Below are positions 38,424 through 46,916 of a stretch of 64,000 bases of DNA, in pieces (within the stretch, counting starts at the first letter, position 1; each line of letters begins with the position of its first letter). The translations under genes and the position numbers were made by a program. The stretch comes from Paraburkholderia tagetis. Lineage in GTDB: Bacteria; Pseudomonadota; Gammaproteobacteria; Burkholderiales; Burkholderiaceae. The stretch lies in the NCBI RefSeq assembly GCF_022213065.1, contig NZ_JAKLJA010000003.1:124001-188000 (forward strand). The letters are read 5' to 3'. The notes below the pieces were generated by a model. It worked only from the letters and a program-made list of their open reading frames with translations, did no database searches and was not told where the DNA came from.

Positions 38424-38503
38424 GCGAGGCGCGCCGTGTGTGCTTTTTCGCGCTTGCAGAATGAGCCGCCCTGGTCGCGGCTGGTCTCGAAGGCCCCGCA
38501 AAC

Positions 38504-38522
38504 GCCCGCTGCACGGGCTTTT
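38504..38522 (+). terminator. Short intrinsic terminator after the sensor kinase
   Basis: GCCCG (38504-38508) and CGGGC (38514-38518) around CTGCA, followed by TTTT. The stem is only 5 bp, so termination may be partial and some readthrough into degP is likely. Confidence 0.55.
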
Positions 38523-38538
38523 GCGCTGAAGTTCCCCG

Positions 38539-38569
38539 CTTAAGACTCCTTTAAGCGATACCGCTTAAT
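38539..38569 (+). promoter_or_regulatory. PmrA/QseB-type binding box before degP
   Basis: CTTAAG (38539-38544), five bases, TTTAAG (38550-38555): this fits the known PmrA box of two YTTAAK half-sites 5 bp apart. A third half-site CTTAAT follows at 38564-38569. The site is 42-72 bases before the degP start, where an activator would sit. The nearest regulator gene is the QseB/PmrA-like one just upstream. Confidence 0.75.
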
Positions 38570-38610
38570 CTTCGTTACGTCGTGTCAGTATCCCGCGCAA
38601 GGAGTCCGCT

Positions 38611-40116
38611 ATGAATACCAAAGTCATTACCCGCAGTGCCGTGGCTATCGCCGTTGCCGTCGCGTTGTCGGCGGGCTACGTGGCCGGGCGCCGCGACGTG
38701 CCGCCGCCGCAGGTCATCACGCCGGCGCAGGCCGCGATGATGCCGGCCGAAGCCGCGGCCAAGACCGGCATTCCTGACTTCTCGGGCCTCGTGGAAACCT
38801 ACGGCCCGGCGGTCGTCAACATCAGTGCGAAGCACGTGGTGAAGCAGACGTCCATGCGCGGCGGCGGATCGCAGCAACTGCCGATCGATCCGAGCGATCC
38901 GTTCTACCAGTTCTTCAAGCACTTCTACGGCGGCGTGCCCGGCATGGGCGGCGAAGGTGGCGGCGGTGGCGGCATGCAGCCCGACGCGCCGAGCACGAGT
39001 CTCGGCTCGGGCTTCATCATCAGCCCGGACGGCTACATCCTCACCAACGCGCACGTCGTGGACGGCGCGAACGTCGTGACCGTGAAGCTCACCGACAAGC
39101 GCGAATTCAAGGCCAAAGTCGTGGGCGCCGACAAGCAGTCCGACGTCGCCGTGCTCAAGATCGACGCGAAGGAACTGCCGACCGTGAAGATCGGCGACCC
39201 GCGCCAGAGCAAGGTCGGCCAGTGGGTGGTGGCGATCGGCTCGCCCTATGGCTTCGACAACACGGTGACCTCGGGCATCATCAGCGCGAAGTCGCGCTCG
39301 CTGCCCGACGAGAACTACACGCCGTTCATTCAGACCGACGTGCCGGTGAACCCCGGCAACTCGGGTGGCCCGCTGTTTAATCTGCAGGGCGAGGTAATCG
39401 GCATCAACTCGATGATCTACTCGCAGACGGGCGGCTTCCAGGGCCTTTCGTTCGCTATCCCGATCACCGAGGCGATCAAGGTCAAGGACGATCTCGTCAA
39501 GACCGGTCATGTGAATCGCGGGCGCCTCGGCGTCGCGGTGCAGTCGATGAACCAGACGCTCGCCAACTCGTTCGGCATGGACAAGCCGCGCGGCGCGCTG
39601 GTGAGCTCGGTGGATGCGAACGGTCCGGCCGCCAAGGCGGGCCTGAAGCCCGGCGACGTGATTCTCGCCGTGAACGGCGAGCCGGTGGGCGACTCGTCCG
39701 ACCTGCCTGCGCTGATCGCGGGCATGAAGCCGGGCACGAAGGCCGACATTCAGGTGTGGCGCGACAAGTCGACCAAGGACGTCTCGGCGACGATCGGCGC
39801 GCTCTCCGACAGCAAGGTCGCGTCGAACGACACGCCGCAGTCGCAGATGCAGGGACGCCTGGGCGTCGCGGTGCGTCCGCTCACGCCCGAAGAGCGGGGC
39901 AACGGCTCGATCGATCATGGCTTGCTCGTCGAGCAGTCGGCCGGTGCGGCGGAAAACGCGGGTATCCAGCCCGGCGACGTGATCCTCGCCGTGAACGGCC
40001 GCGCGGTGACGAGCGCCGATCAGCTCAAGCAGATGATCGCGCACGCGGGCAACAGCATCGCACTCCTGATCCAGCGCGACGACGCGCAGATCTTCGTGCC
40101 GGTCGATCTCGGCTGA
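38611..40116 (+). CDS. degP: Do-family periplasmic serine endopeptidase (DegP/MucD)
   Basis: A 501-residue HtrA protease/chaperone. Signal anchor at the N terminus (VAIAVAVALSAGYVAG), trypsin-like domain with catalytic His 148 (TNAHVV), Asp 178 (SDVAVLKI) and Ser 251 (NPGNSGGPLF), then two PDZ domains (GRLGVAVQSMNQTLANSFG and GRLGVAVRPLTPEERG). Gly-rich loop at about 112-121. It degrades or refolds damaged envelope proteins. The promoter carries a PmrA/QseB-type box and the gene lies directly behind that two-component operon. Terminators follow. Confidence 0.95.
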   Translation: MNTKVITRSAVAIAVAVALSAGYVAGRRDVPPPQVITPAQAAMMPAEAAAKTGIPDFSGLVETYGPAVVNISAKHVVKQTSMRGGGSQQLPIDPSDPFYQFFKHFYGGVPGMGGEGGGGGGMQPDAPSTSLGSGFIISPDGYILTNAHVVDGANVVTVKLTDKREFKAKVVGADKQSDVAVLKIDAKELPTVKIGDPRQSKVGQWVVAIGSPYGFDNTVTSGIISAKSRSLPDENYTPFIQTDVPVNPGNSGGPLFNLQGEVIGINSMIYSQTGGFQGLSFAIPITEAIKVKDDLVKTGHVNRGRLGVAVQSMNQTLANSFGMDKPRGALVSSVDANGPAAKAGLKPGDVILAVNGEPVGDSSDLPALIAGMKPGTKADIQVWRDKSTKDVSATIGALSDSKVASNDTPQSQMQGRLGVAVRPLTPEERGNGSIDHGLLVEQSAGAAENAGIQPGDVILAVNGRAVTSADQLKQMIAHAGNSIALLIQRDDAQIFVPVDLG

Positions 40117-40183
40117 TCGACGTATCGATTCGCTCCAGCGGCCTGGCGTATAACGCATACCGGGATTTCCGGGCCGCTTTTTC

Positions 40184-40225
40184 ACTGCCGCCGTGGGCTT
40201 TGTGCCCCGGCGGCAGTTTTCTTTT
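40184..40225 (+). terminator. Intrinsic terminator after degP
   Basis: ACTGCCGCCGTGGGC (from 40184) pairs with GCCCCGGCGGCAGT (to 40217) with one bulge and a short loop, then TTTCTTTTCT. A second possible stem (GCGGCC with GGCCGC, 40139-40177, followed by TTTTT) lies just before it. Confidence 0.85.
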
Positions 40226-40344
40226 CTGCGGCGCGCGCCATCGGGCGTTGCGTGCGCCGGTCTTCGGGTGTGACTCCTGTCCCCTAAATGGGCATGCATT
40301 TTGCGGCGATTTTGTTTCGAAGCAACTTGTAAGGAGCAGTCACG

Positions 40345-41049
40345 ATGAAGAGGTTCCGTAAAACGCGTCCTGTCCTTTCGAGCGTCGCGCTCGCGGCGAC
40401 CCTGACATTGGGTTTCGCAGATGGTGCGGCAGCGCAGCAAAGCGCGCCGGTGCAGCAAGTACCGATGCCGCAAGGCGGCGAGCCGATGCAGCAAGCGCCG
40501 ATGCCGCAAAGTGGCGCGCCAGTGCAACAAGTGCCGATGCCGCAAGGCGGCGCACCGATGCAGCAAGCGCCGACGCAACAAGGTGGCGCAACGATGCAGC
40601 ACATGCCGATGCAGCAAGGCGGCACCAACGGCTCAACGGACGGTATGAATCCCAGGAACGGCACGGTGGGCGGTTCGAGCACCGATACGTCGAGCGCCGG
40701 CAATACCAACGGCGGCGGCATGCCGCAAGTGCAGCAACAAGGCGGCGTCGAATACGTGTCGGGCGGTGTCGGCCTTGACGAGTCGAAGGCGCTGCAAGCC
40801 GCACGCTCGCAGTGGCCGCTTTCTCTGCGCTTCACCGACCGCAACGCCGAATTCGTCGCCGACGTGCACGTGCAGGTCGTCGACGCCCACGGCGCGAGCG
40901 TGCTCGATGCGACTTCGCGCGGACCGTACATGCTCGTGCGTGTGCGCCCGGGGCGCTATACCGTGCACGTGAGCCACGACGGCGTCAACAAGACCAGCGC
41001 CGTGACGGTAGGCTCGAACGGCAGCGCCCGCGCTTCCTTCGTCTGGTGA
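40345..41049 (+). CDS. Secreted protein with 12-residue Gln/Pro/Met repeats and a C-terminal Ig-like (carboxypeptidase-regulatory-like) domain
   Basis: A 234-residue protein I cannot name. Signal peptide RPVLSSVALAATLTLGFADGAAA, cut near residue 30. Residues 34-93 are five tandem 12-residue units (APVQQVPMPQGG and variants). A Gly/Ser/Thr/Asn linker (94-128) leads to a domain of about 100 residues, GGVGLDESKALQAARSQWPLSLRF..VHVQVVDAHGASVLDATSRGPYMLVRVRPGRYTVHV, with the pattern of a carboxypeptidase regulatory-like or PEGA-like beta sandwich. Good ribosome site (AAGGAG). Probably periplasmic or outer-membrane facing; Met- and Gln-rich repeats could bind copper, but that is speculation. Confidence 0.8.
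   Translation: MKRFRKTRPVLSSVALAATLTLGFADGAAAQQSAPVQQVPMPQGGEPMQQAPMPQSGAPVQQVPMPQGGAPMQQAPTQQGGATMQHMPMQQGGTNGSTDGMNPRNGTVGGSSTDTSSAGNTNGGGMPQVQQQGGVEYVSGGVGLDESKALQAARSQWPLSLRFTDRNAEFVADVHVQVVDAHGASVLDATSRGPYMLVRVRPGRYTVHVSHDGVNKTSAVTVGSNGSARASFVW
40444..40623. repeat. Five 36-bp tandem repeats inside the secreted protein gene
   Basis: Five consecutive 36-base units encode the 12-residue repeats APVQQVPMPQGG, EPMQQAPMPQSG, APVQQVPMPQGG, APMQQAPTQQGG and ATMQHMPMQQGG. Units 1 and 3 have identical protein sequences, and alternate units share V or M at the second position, suggesting the duplication unit may once have been 72 bases. Confidence 0.9.
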
Positions 41050-41109
41050 GCCGGGGCTGCGCGCGCGGCATCTCGAATTCGCGCAAGCCGCCGGAGTTTC
41101 GCCGATAAT

Positions 41110-41136
41110 GAAGCCACGGGCTTGCCGTGGCTTCTT
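41110..41136 (+). terminator. Intrinsic terminator after the secreted repeat protein
   Basis: GAAGCCACGG (41110-41119) pairs perfectly with CCGTGGCTTC (41125-41134) around GCTTG, followed by TT. The weak T tract makes it less certain. Confidence 0.6.
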
Positions 41137-41315
41137 GGGCACCGCCGCAGTGCGACCAGACCTTCGTACTCCGACGTGGCTGTGCCGGCGAGGCACCGTA
41201 AAGCGCGCGCGACGCCTCGCGCCGCGCGCGGCACGTCACAAAGAGAACCGGCACGCCGTGCCGGGCGAGGCGCTGCGCGAGAATTCAGTGGCGCCCATCA
41301 ATCAGGGAGCAGACC

Positions 41316-41681
41316 ATGACGGTCGAACCGGATGCCGGCCATCGCATCGACATCATCGTGAACCGTCACCGCGTACGCGTGATCCACGGCGGCATCACGA
41401 TTGCCGACACGCTCGCGGCGCTCACGCTCGTCGAAACCGGCAATCCCGATGTCTTCTACTTCCCGCGCGCCGACGTGAACATGGCGCGGCTCGAACGCTC
41501 CACGCGCACCGCGCCGTGTCCGTACAAGGGCGAGGCGTCGTACTACCACCTGCGCACCGAGGATGGCCGCGTCGAGGACGCCGCCTGGAGTTACGAGGCG
41601 CCGCTCGAAGCCGTGCGCAGCATCAAGGCGTATCTGGCGTTTCACGCCGGGCGTGTGGACCGTATCGATCAGACCTCCTGA
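41316..41681 (+). CDS. DUF427 domain protein
   Basis: A 121-residue protein of the DUF427 family: RVRVIHGGITIADTLAALTLVETGNPDVFYFPRADVNMARL and TAPCPYKGEASYYHL are the characteristic segments, with a conserved Cys and a beta-tent fold in known structures. Its reaction is unknown. GGGAG lies 8 bases before the ATG. The CoxG-like gene follows 69 bases later across a 9-base tandem repeat. Confidence 0.88.
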   Translation: MTVEPDAGHRIDIIVNRHRVRVIHGGITIADTLAALTLVETGNPDVFYFPRADVNMARLERSTRTAPCPYKGEASYYHLRTEDGRVEDAAWSYEAPLEAVRSIKAYLAFHAGRVDRIDQTS

Positions 41682-41716
41682 ACGACCCGAACGACCCAAG
41701 CGACCCGAACCACCTG
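41681..41716. repeat. 9-bp tandem repeat between DUF427 and CoxG-like genes
   Basis: Four units of the form GAACGACCC (two exact, then AAGCGACCC and GAACCACCT), beginning at the last base of the DUF427 stop codon. Confidence 0.88.
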
Positions 41717-41750
41717 AAGGAACTTCTCGAACTGCCACCGGGGAGCCGCC

Positions 41751-42479
41751 ATGGAACTGAACGACGCGTTGAGGATTCCGATTGAGCCGTCTGCCGTCTG
41801 GGAGGCGCTGCAGGAGGCCACGCTCGTGCGGGCGAGTCTGGAGCACTGCGAGTCGTTCAGGCGGCTCGGCTCCGGCGAATACGCGCTGACGCTCACCGTG
41901 CCGCTCGGGCCGCTGCGCGCGCGCTACGAAGTGCGTGCTCACATTGCCAGCGATGTGGCGACGGTGCCGCTCACGCCGCGCCGGATGCTGAGCTTTCGCG
42001 CGCGCGCCGATGGCATTGGCTCGCTGCGCGGCCAGATCGACGTGGCGCTGCGCGAGGAGGAGCCCGCGGGGATGGGCGGGGGGGCGAGTACGCGCATCGA
42101 CTATTCGGTGTGGGCCACGCTGACCGGGCCGCTGGGCGAGTTGCCGCCGCGCCAGATCGAAAATGCGCTGCACGAGCTCGCGGACGAATTTTTCACCGAA
42201 TTCTGCGCCGTGGTTGCGGCCAAGCACGGGCAGGCGCCAAACCGCGTGCGCGGAGCGGCGCCGCGGCGGCAGCACGTGTTTTTGCGGCCGATTAATCTGG
42301 CGGCGGTCGCGCGGCGCGCACATCTGCTTCCGCAATCGGGCGGCACGCTTTCGGGCCGCGCCGCGAGCACGCTGCATCACGAGCCCACGCCACACGCGAT
42401 GCCGAGCTGGGCCTGGGCCGCGATGATCTTCTTCGTCGCGCTGCTGTTCTACGTGGCGCGGCGCTTTGCCGAAGGCTGA
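41751..42479 (+). CDS. CoxG/SRPBCC-family protein with C-terminal membrane anchor
   Basis: A 242-residue protein. The N-terminal 150 residues match the CoxG (carbon monoxide dehydrogenase subunit G) SRPBCC fold: RIPIEPSAVWEALQEATLVRASLEHCESFRRLGSGEYALTL and PPRQIENALHELADEFFTEFCAVV. The C terminus ends in one membrane helix (WAWAAMIFFVALLFYVARRF), as in CoxG proteins that dock at the membrane. No CO dehydrogenase genes are nearby, so its partner may be another molybdenum hydroxylase elsewhere or it may have another role. Confidence 0.83.
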   Translation: MELNDALRIPIEPSAVWEALQEATLVRASLEHCESFRRLGSGEYALTLTVPLGPLRARYEVRAHIASDVATVPLTPRRMLSFRARADGIGSLRGQIDVALREEEPAGMGGGASTRIDYSVWATLTGPLGELPPRQIENALHELADEFFTEFCAVVAAKHGQAPNRVRGAAPRRQHVFLRPINLAAVARRAHLLPQSGGTLSGRAASTLHHEPTPHAMPSWAWAAMIFFVALLFYVARRFAEG

Positions 42480-42497
42480 TTCCGCGAGCCGGGTGCC

Positions 42498-43553
42498 TCA
42501 CGTCCCCCGAAACTCCCGTCGCCACGCCGACGGCGAGGTCCTGAACGCTTCCACGAAATGCTGACGCAACGACGCGGCCGAGCCGAATCCCGCGTGCTGC
42601 GCGATGGCGTCGATCGGCTGGTCGGTGGTTTCGAGCAACTGCTGCGCGCGGGCGAGCCGCTCGCCGAGAAGCCATGCGCTCACCGTGGCGCCCGTCGTCA
42701 GGCGGAACTGGCGGGTGAAGGTGCGGCGGCTCATGAGCGCGCGCTGCGCCAGCGAGTCGAGCGTATGCGGCGTGTCGAGATGGGCGCGGATCCAGTCGAG
42801 CAGGCTCGAGAGCCGGTCGCCGCGCCCGCGCACCGCCACGGGCTGCTGCACGTATTGCGCCTGGCTGCCCTGACGATGCGGCGGCACCACGAGCCGCCGC
42901 GCCACGTAGTTCGCGGCCTGCGTGCCGGCGAGACGGCGCAGCAGATGCAGGCAGCAGTCGAGGCCCGCCGCCGTGCCTGCCGAAGTGAGGATGTCGCCGT
43001 CGTCGACATAGAGGACGTCCGGATCGAATCGCACTTTAGGGAACTGGCGCGCAAAGGCGTCGGCGGCGGCCCAGTGCGTGGTGGCCGGGCGGCCGTCGAG
43101 CAGGCCCGCGTGCGCTAGCACGAACGCGCCGAAACACAGGCCCACGAGCACCGCGCCGCGCGCGTGCGCCGCACGCAGCGCATCGCAGAGCGCCTCGGGC
43201 GGCGCTTCTTCGGCGTCGCGCCAGCTCGGCACGACGACCACATCGGCGTCTTTGAGCGCTTCGAGGCCGTAGGGCGCGCCAATCGTAAAGCCTGCCGTCG
43301 TGGCGAGCGGCCCGGATTCGGCCGCGCAGACGAGCAGTTCGAACGGCGGCACGCCACCCTCGGGGCGCGGCTCGCCGAACACGATGCAAGGCACCGAGAG
43401 ATGAAACGGGATGACCCGATCGAACGCGACCACAGCGATGCGGCGCGCGGCCGGGGGCGTTGGTGCGGGCTGTGCTGTCGGTGCGGCAGAGATGGGCAGC
43501 GCGGCGGCACGGGGCGCGGAAACCGGCGTCGGGGTACGGGAAGCGGTGGGCAT
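42498..43553 (-). CDS. GlxA-type AraC-family regulator (DJ-1/PfpI domain plus HTH)
   Basis: A 351-residue regulator. After a Pro/Ala-rich start, residues 38-210 form a glutamine-amidotransferase-like domain (RIAVVAFDRVIPFHLSVPCIVFGEP, VLVGLCFGAFVLAHAGLLDG with the conserved Cys), followed by the AraC DNA-binding region (LDSLAQRALMSRRTFTRQFRLTTGATVSAWLLGERLARAQQLLETT). This layout is that of GlxA/FtrA regulators. GAGG stands 8 bases before the ATG. It is divergent from the cysteine hydrolase gene 240 bases away, which may be its target. Confidence 0.9.
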   Translation of the reverse strand: MPTASRTPTPVSAPRAAALPISAAPTAQPAPTPPAARRIAVVAFDRVIPFHLSVPCIVFGEPRPEGGVPPFELLVCAAESGPLATTAGFTIGAPYGLEALKDADVVVVPSWRDAEEAPPEALCDALRAAHARGAVLVGLCFGAFVLAHAGLLDGRPATTHWAAADAFARQFPKVRFDPDVLYVDDGDILTSAGTAAGLDCCLHLLRRLAGTQAANYVARRLVVPPHRQGSQAQYVQQPVAVRGRGDRLSSLLDWIRAHLDTPHTLDSLAQRALMSRRTFTRQFRLTTGATVSAWLLGERLARAQQLLETTDQPIDAIAQHAGFGSAASLRQHFVEAFRTSPSAWRREFRGT

Positions 43554-43793
43554 CAATAGCCTCGCGAGTCGAAAAGGGGCGTGAGCACACAGGGGCGTGG
43601 GCGCGCATCGGCTGCCCGCATTTGGCCCAATTCTATCGAAAGTTGTCATTTGGGCCACTGTGCGCGTGCGGGGCGTCGATCGACAATGCCTCCATCGCAG
43701 CCGAATCGCCTGGTCGGCCGCAGACTCCAGCCGGATTCCCCCCGGTTTCCCCCGGATTCCCGCCAGGCTCATATCGAAGAAGGAGGTACCGCC

Positions 43794-44429
43794 ATGTCCG
43801 CAACCCCCCACCGTGCGCTGGTCGTCATCGACGTGCAGAACGAATACGTCACCGGCGATCTGCCAATCGAATACCCGGACGTTCAGACCTCGCTCGCCAA
43901 CATCGGCCGCGCGATGGATGCCGCGCGCGCCGCTGGCGTGCCGGTCGTGGTGGTGCAGAACTTCGCGCCCGCCGGGTCGCCGCTGTTTGCGCGCGGCAGC
44001 GTTGGCGCCGAGCTGCACCCCGTGGTGGCTTCGCGCGAACACGATCATTACGTGGAAAAGGCGTTGCCGAGCGCCTTCGCGGGCACCGATCTCGCCGCAT
44101 GGCTCACCGCGCGCGGCATCGACACGCTTGCCGTCGCCGGCTACATGACGCACAACTGCGATGCGTCGACGGTGTTCGATGCAACGCACGCTGGCCTCGC
44201 CGTCGAGTTCCTCGAAGACGCAACCGGCTCGGTCCCGTATGAGAATGCGGCGGGCGCGGCGAGCGCCGCCGAGATCCATCGCGTGTTCAGCGTGGTGATG
44301 CACTCGCGCTTCGCGGCGGTCGCGAGCACCAGTGCGTGGATTGCCGCGCTAGAAGCGGGCGTGCCGCTGGAGCGCGACAACATCTACGCGTCGAATCAGC
44401 GTGCGCGGGCCAGTCAAGTGACGGCTTGA
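43794..44429 (+). CDS. Cysteine hydrolase, isochorismatase family
   Basis: A 211-residue isochorismatase-like hydrolase. Catalytic triad: Asp in ALVVIDVQNEYV (near 14), Lys in YVEKALPSAF and Cys in AGYMTHNCDAST. The family includes nicotinamidases, carbamoylases and isochorismatases; the substrate here is open. Excellent ribosome site AAGGAGG 8 bases before the ATG at 43794. In-frame upstream sequence is open only because of high GC. Divergent from the GlxA-type regulator, a pair often seen in soil Proteobacteria. Confidence 0.9.
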   Translation: MSATPHRALVVIDVQNEYVTGDLPIEYPDVQTSLANIGRAMDAARAAGVPVVVVQNFAPAGSPLFARGSVGAELHPVVASREHDHYVEKALPSAFAGTDLAAWLTARGIDTLAVAGYMTHNCDASTVFDATHAGLAVEFLEDATGSVPYENAAGAASAAEIHRVFSVVMHSRFAAVASTSAWIAALEAGVPLERDNIYASNQRARASQVTA

Positions 44430-44507
44430 TGCCCATTTGATACCGGCTGATACCGGCAGGGCGGGGCAGACCGCCCGCGCGGGCCGCAGGCATTTGCGGC
44501 GGCCCGC

Positions 44508-45158
44508 TTATCCCTTCGCCGCCGGAACGACGCGCAGCGCCGGGCTGTGGCGCAGCGCGTCGAGCATGGCTTCGACGTGCTGCTCCGCGTTGTGCGCCAC
44601 GTCGAACATGTCCGGCAGGATCGCCATGTCGCGCAGTGCGCCGGTGATGAACGAGTGCAGCACGCGCGCCGCGCGCGGGGCGTCGAGATCGGCCGGCAGT
44701 TGCCCCTTGGACATCGCGTTGCGCAAGCCTTCCTCGATGCGCATGAGGCCCTCGCGCATATTGCCCTGATGGCGCGCCATCACCGGGCCCATTTCCTCCA
44801 CGAACTCGCACTTCAGAAACAGGATCTCGAACACGCGCCGGCGCCGTGCGTCGGTGGCGGTGTCGCGCAGGCACAGCGTGCACAGATCCTTGATGCGCCC
44901 GAGCGGGTCGGACTCGTCCGGGTCGACCGTGGCCGCCTTCATTTCGTCGAGCGGCAGGATCACGCGGTCGAACATGGCCGTAAAGACATCGCCCTTGTTC
45001 TCGAAATGCCAGTAAATCGCCCCGCGCGTGACGCCGGCTGCCTGAGCAATATCGGCAAGCGAGCTGCGCGACACGCCTTTTTCGAAAAAGACGTGTTCGG
45101 CGGCGTCGAGAATGCGGTTGCGCGTCTCCTGCGCTTCCTCTTTCGTGCGTCGGGCCAT
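44508..45158 (-). CDS. bpeR: TetR-family repressor of the adjacent RND efflux operon (AcrR/BpeR-like)
   Basis: A 216-residue repressor. N-terminal helix-turn-helix RILDAAEHVFFEKGVSRSSLADIAQAAGVTRGAIYWHFENKGDVF is nearly identical in pattern to AcrR; the rest is the ligand-binding helical domain. It is divergent from the efflux genes, and an AcrR-like palindrome lies in the shared region. By analogy it represses the pump until drugs bind it. The bpeR symbol is by position and similarity. Confidence 0.92.
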   Translation of the reverse strand: MARRTKEEAQETRNRILDAAEHVFFEKGVSRSSLADIAQAAGVTRGAIYWHFENKGDVFTAMFDRVILPLDEMKAATVDPDESDPLGRIKDLCTLCLRDTATDARRRRVFEILFLKCEFVEEMGPVMARHQGNMREGLMRIEEGLRNAMSKGQLPADLDAPRAARVLHSFITGALRDMAILPDMFDVAHNAEQHVEAMLDALRHSPALRVVPAAKG

Positions 45159-45295
45159 GGGCGTTACTGCTCAATATGTGGGTTGGGATGACAGGGAAGC
45201 ATATAAGAGCCAAATCAGTAATGTATTAATTCGTAATATGGACGCCGTGCGTCGAAAGCTCTTATGCAAACCTTCGGCCGGAATGATTCGTTCTT

Positions 45296-45324
45296 ATACA
45301 TTCATTCGCGAATGTATCTATAAT
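45296..45324 (+). promoter_or_regulatory. AcrR-like operator overlapping the efflux promoter
   Basis: ATACATTC (45296-45303), six bases, GAATGTAT (45310-45317): an inverted repeat close to the E. coli AcrR site TACATACATT-TGTG-AATGTATGTA. A consensus -10 TATAAT follows at 45319-45324, so a bound repressor would cover the -35/-10 spacer. The surrounding 45180-45360 is clearly AT-rich compared with the rest of the window and has no gene. The remainder to 45593 is leader without a recognised structure. Confidence 0.85.
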
Positions 45325-45593
45325 ACCACCCCACCACCTGGATACCTCAAGAGTTGATGTCCGGTTAATATCCGTCACTGGTCATGTGGTCGTAGAAACC
45401 CCAATGCGCGCCATCTGCTAACGGCGCGCGCCGAGAAATCGCCCGGACGGATGTTGCTGACCGGTATCGCGCTATTCCTGAAGTACCGGGTTATCCGTCA
45501 GGTATCGCCAGATGCTGGCGTGCGTCGCCGTGCTTCCCCAGGAGGGAAGGACGCCGCACGCTTTTATTGTCAGTTATAGACAGAGGTCGCTCC

Positions 45594-46901
45594 ATGCGCG
45601 TCGAACGGGTTCCATTCCGCCTAATCACCTTCGCGACGGCTGCCGTAGTGCTCGCAGCGTGCGGGCAAAAGCACTCCGCGCCGCCGCCGCAAACCCCCGA
45701 AGTCGGTGTTGTTGCCGTCCAGCCCACGTCCGTGCCGGTCACGACCGAGCTGCCGGGCCGCACCAATGCCTTCCTCGTCGCGCAAGTGCGCGCCCGGGTC
45801 GACGGCATCGTGCTGCGCCGCGAATTCACCGAAGGCGCGGTCGTGAAGGCGGGCCAGCGCCTGTACAAGATCGATCCGGCGCCGTACATCGCCACGCTCA
45901 ATAACGCCAGGGCAACGCTTGCGAAGGCGAAGGCGAATCTCGTCACGCAGAACGCGCTCGTCGCGCGCTACAAGGTGCTCGTTGCGGCCAACGCAGTCAG
46001 CAAGCAGGACTACGACAACGCCGTGGCCGCGCAAGGCCAGGCGCAGGCCGACGTCGATGCCGGCAAGGCCGCGGTCGACACCGCGCAGATCAACCTGGGC
46101 TACACCGACGTGGTCTCGCCCATCACCGGCAAGGTCGGCATCTCGCAGGTCACGCCGGGCGCCTACGTGCAGGCGAGCCAGGCCACGCTGATGTCCACCG
46201 TGCAGCAGATGGACCCGATGTACGTGGACCTCACGCAGTCGAGCCTCGACGGCCTGAAGCTGCGCCGCGACGTCGAGTCGGGGCGCCTGAAGACCAACGG
46301 CCCGGACGCGGCCAAGGTCACGCTCGTGCTCGAAGACGGCCGCACCTACGCGCAGCAGGGCAAGCTCCAGTTCACCGACGTCACGGTCGACCAGACCACC
46401 GGCTCGGTCACGATCCGCGCGCTGTTCCCGAATCCCGACCGCGTGCTGCTGCCGGGCATGTTCGTGCGCGCACGCATCGACGAAGGCACCAACGAGAACG
46501 CGTACCTCGTGCCGCAGGTGGGCGTGCAGCACGACCAGAAGGGTCAGGCCGCGGTGCTCCTCGTCGACAAGGACAACAAGGTCGTGCCGCATCCGATCAC
46601 CACGTCGGGCACGCAGGGCCAGGCCTGGGTCGTCGAAAGCGGCCTGCAACCGGGCGACCGCGTGATCGTGCAGGGCACAGAGAAGGTGCGCCCGGGCGCG
46701 ACCGTGAAGGCGGTGAGCGCCAACCTGCCGCCGCCGCCCCCGCCGGGCGCGCCTTCGGCGGACGAAGCGACGGCTTCGGGCTATGGGAGCGCTGGCGCCA
46801 GCGGTGCATCGGGTGCGTCTGGCGCATCCGGCGCACCTGGCGCACCAGGCGCATCCGCGGCCCACGCCGCTTCCGCACCCGCCGCCTCCGCTGCGCAATA
46901 A
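45594..46901 (+). CDS. bpeA: RND efflux periplasmic adaptor (membrane fusion lipoprotein)
   Basis: A 435-residue adaptor of the AcrA/MexA type. Lipoprotein signal ending VVLAAC (Cys 23), lipoyl halves around RVDGIVLRREFTEGAVVKAGQRLYKIDP and YTDVVSPITGKVGISQVTPG, an alpha-hairpin between, and the beta-barrel and proximal domain behind. It links the inner-membrane pump to the outer-membrane channel. The C terminus is a long Gly/Ala/Ser tail with tandem GAS units (about 46795-46865), longer than in AcrA. First gene of the three-gene operon; bpeB starts 15 bases after it. Confidence 0.95.
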   Translation: MRVERVPFRLITFATAAVVLAACGQKHSAPPPQTPEVGVVAVQPTSVPVTTELPGRTNAFLVAQVRARVDGIVLRREFTEGAVVKAGQRLYKIDPAPYIATLNNARATLAKAKANLVTQNALVARYKVLVAANAVSKQDYDNAVAAQGQAQADVDAGKAAVDTAQINLGYTDVVSPITGKVGISQVTPGAYVQASQATLMSTVQQMDPMYVDLTQSSLDGLKLRRDVESGRLKTNGPDAAKVTLVLEDGRTYAQQGKLQFTDVTVDQTTGSVTIRALFPNPDRVLLPGMFVRARIDEGTNENAYLVPQVGVQHDQKGQAAVLLVDKDNKVVPHPITTSGTQGQAWVVESGLQPGDRVIVQGTEKVRPGATVKAVSANLPPPPPPGAPSADEATASGYGSAGASGASGASGASGAPGAPGASAAHAASAPAASAAQ

Positions 46902-46916
46902 CAGGGAGCCTGCTTC

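Noticed and set aside
38575..40617. 680-codon minus-strand frame opposite degP
   Set aside because: Arg/His/Val-rich low-complexity product without a domain; degP has all catalytic motifs and a proper start.
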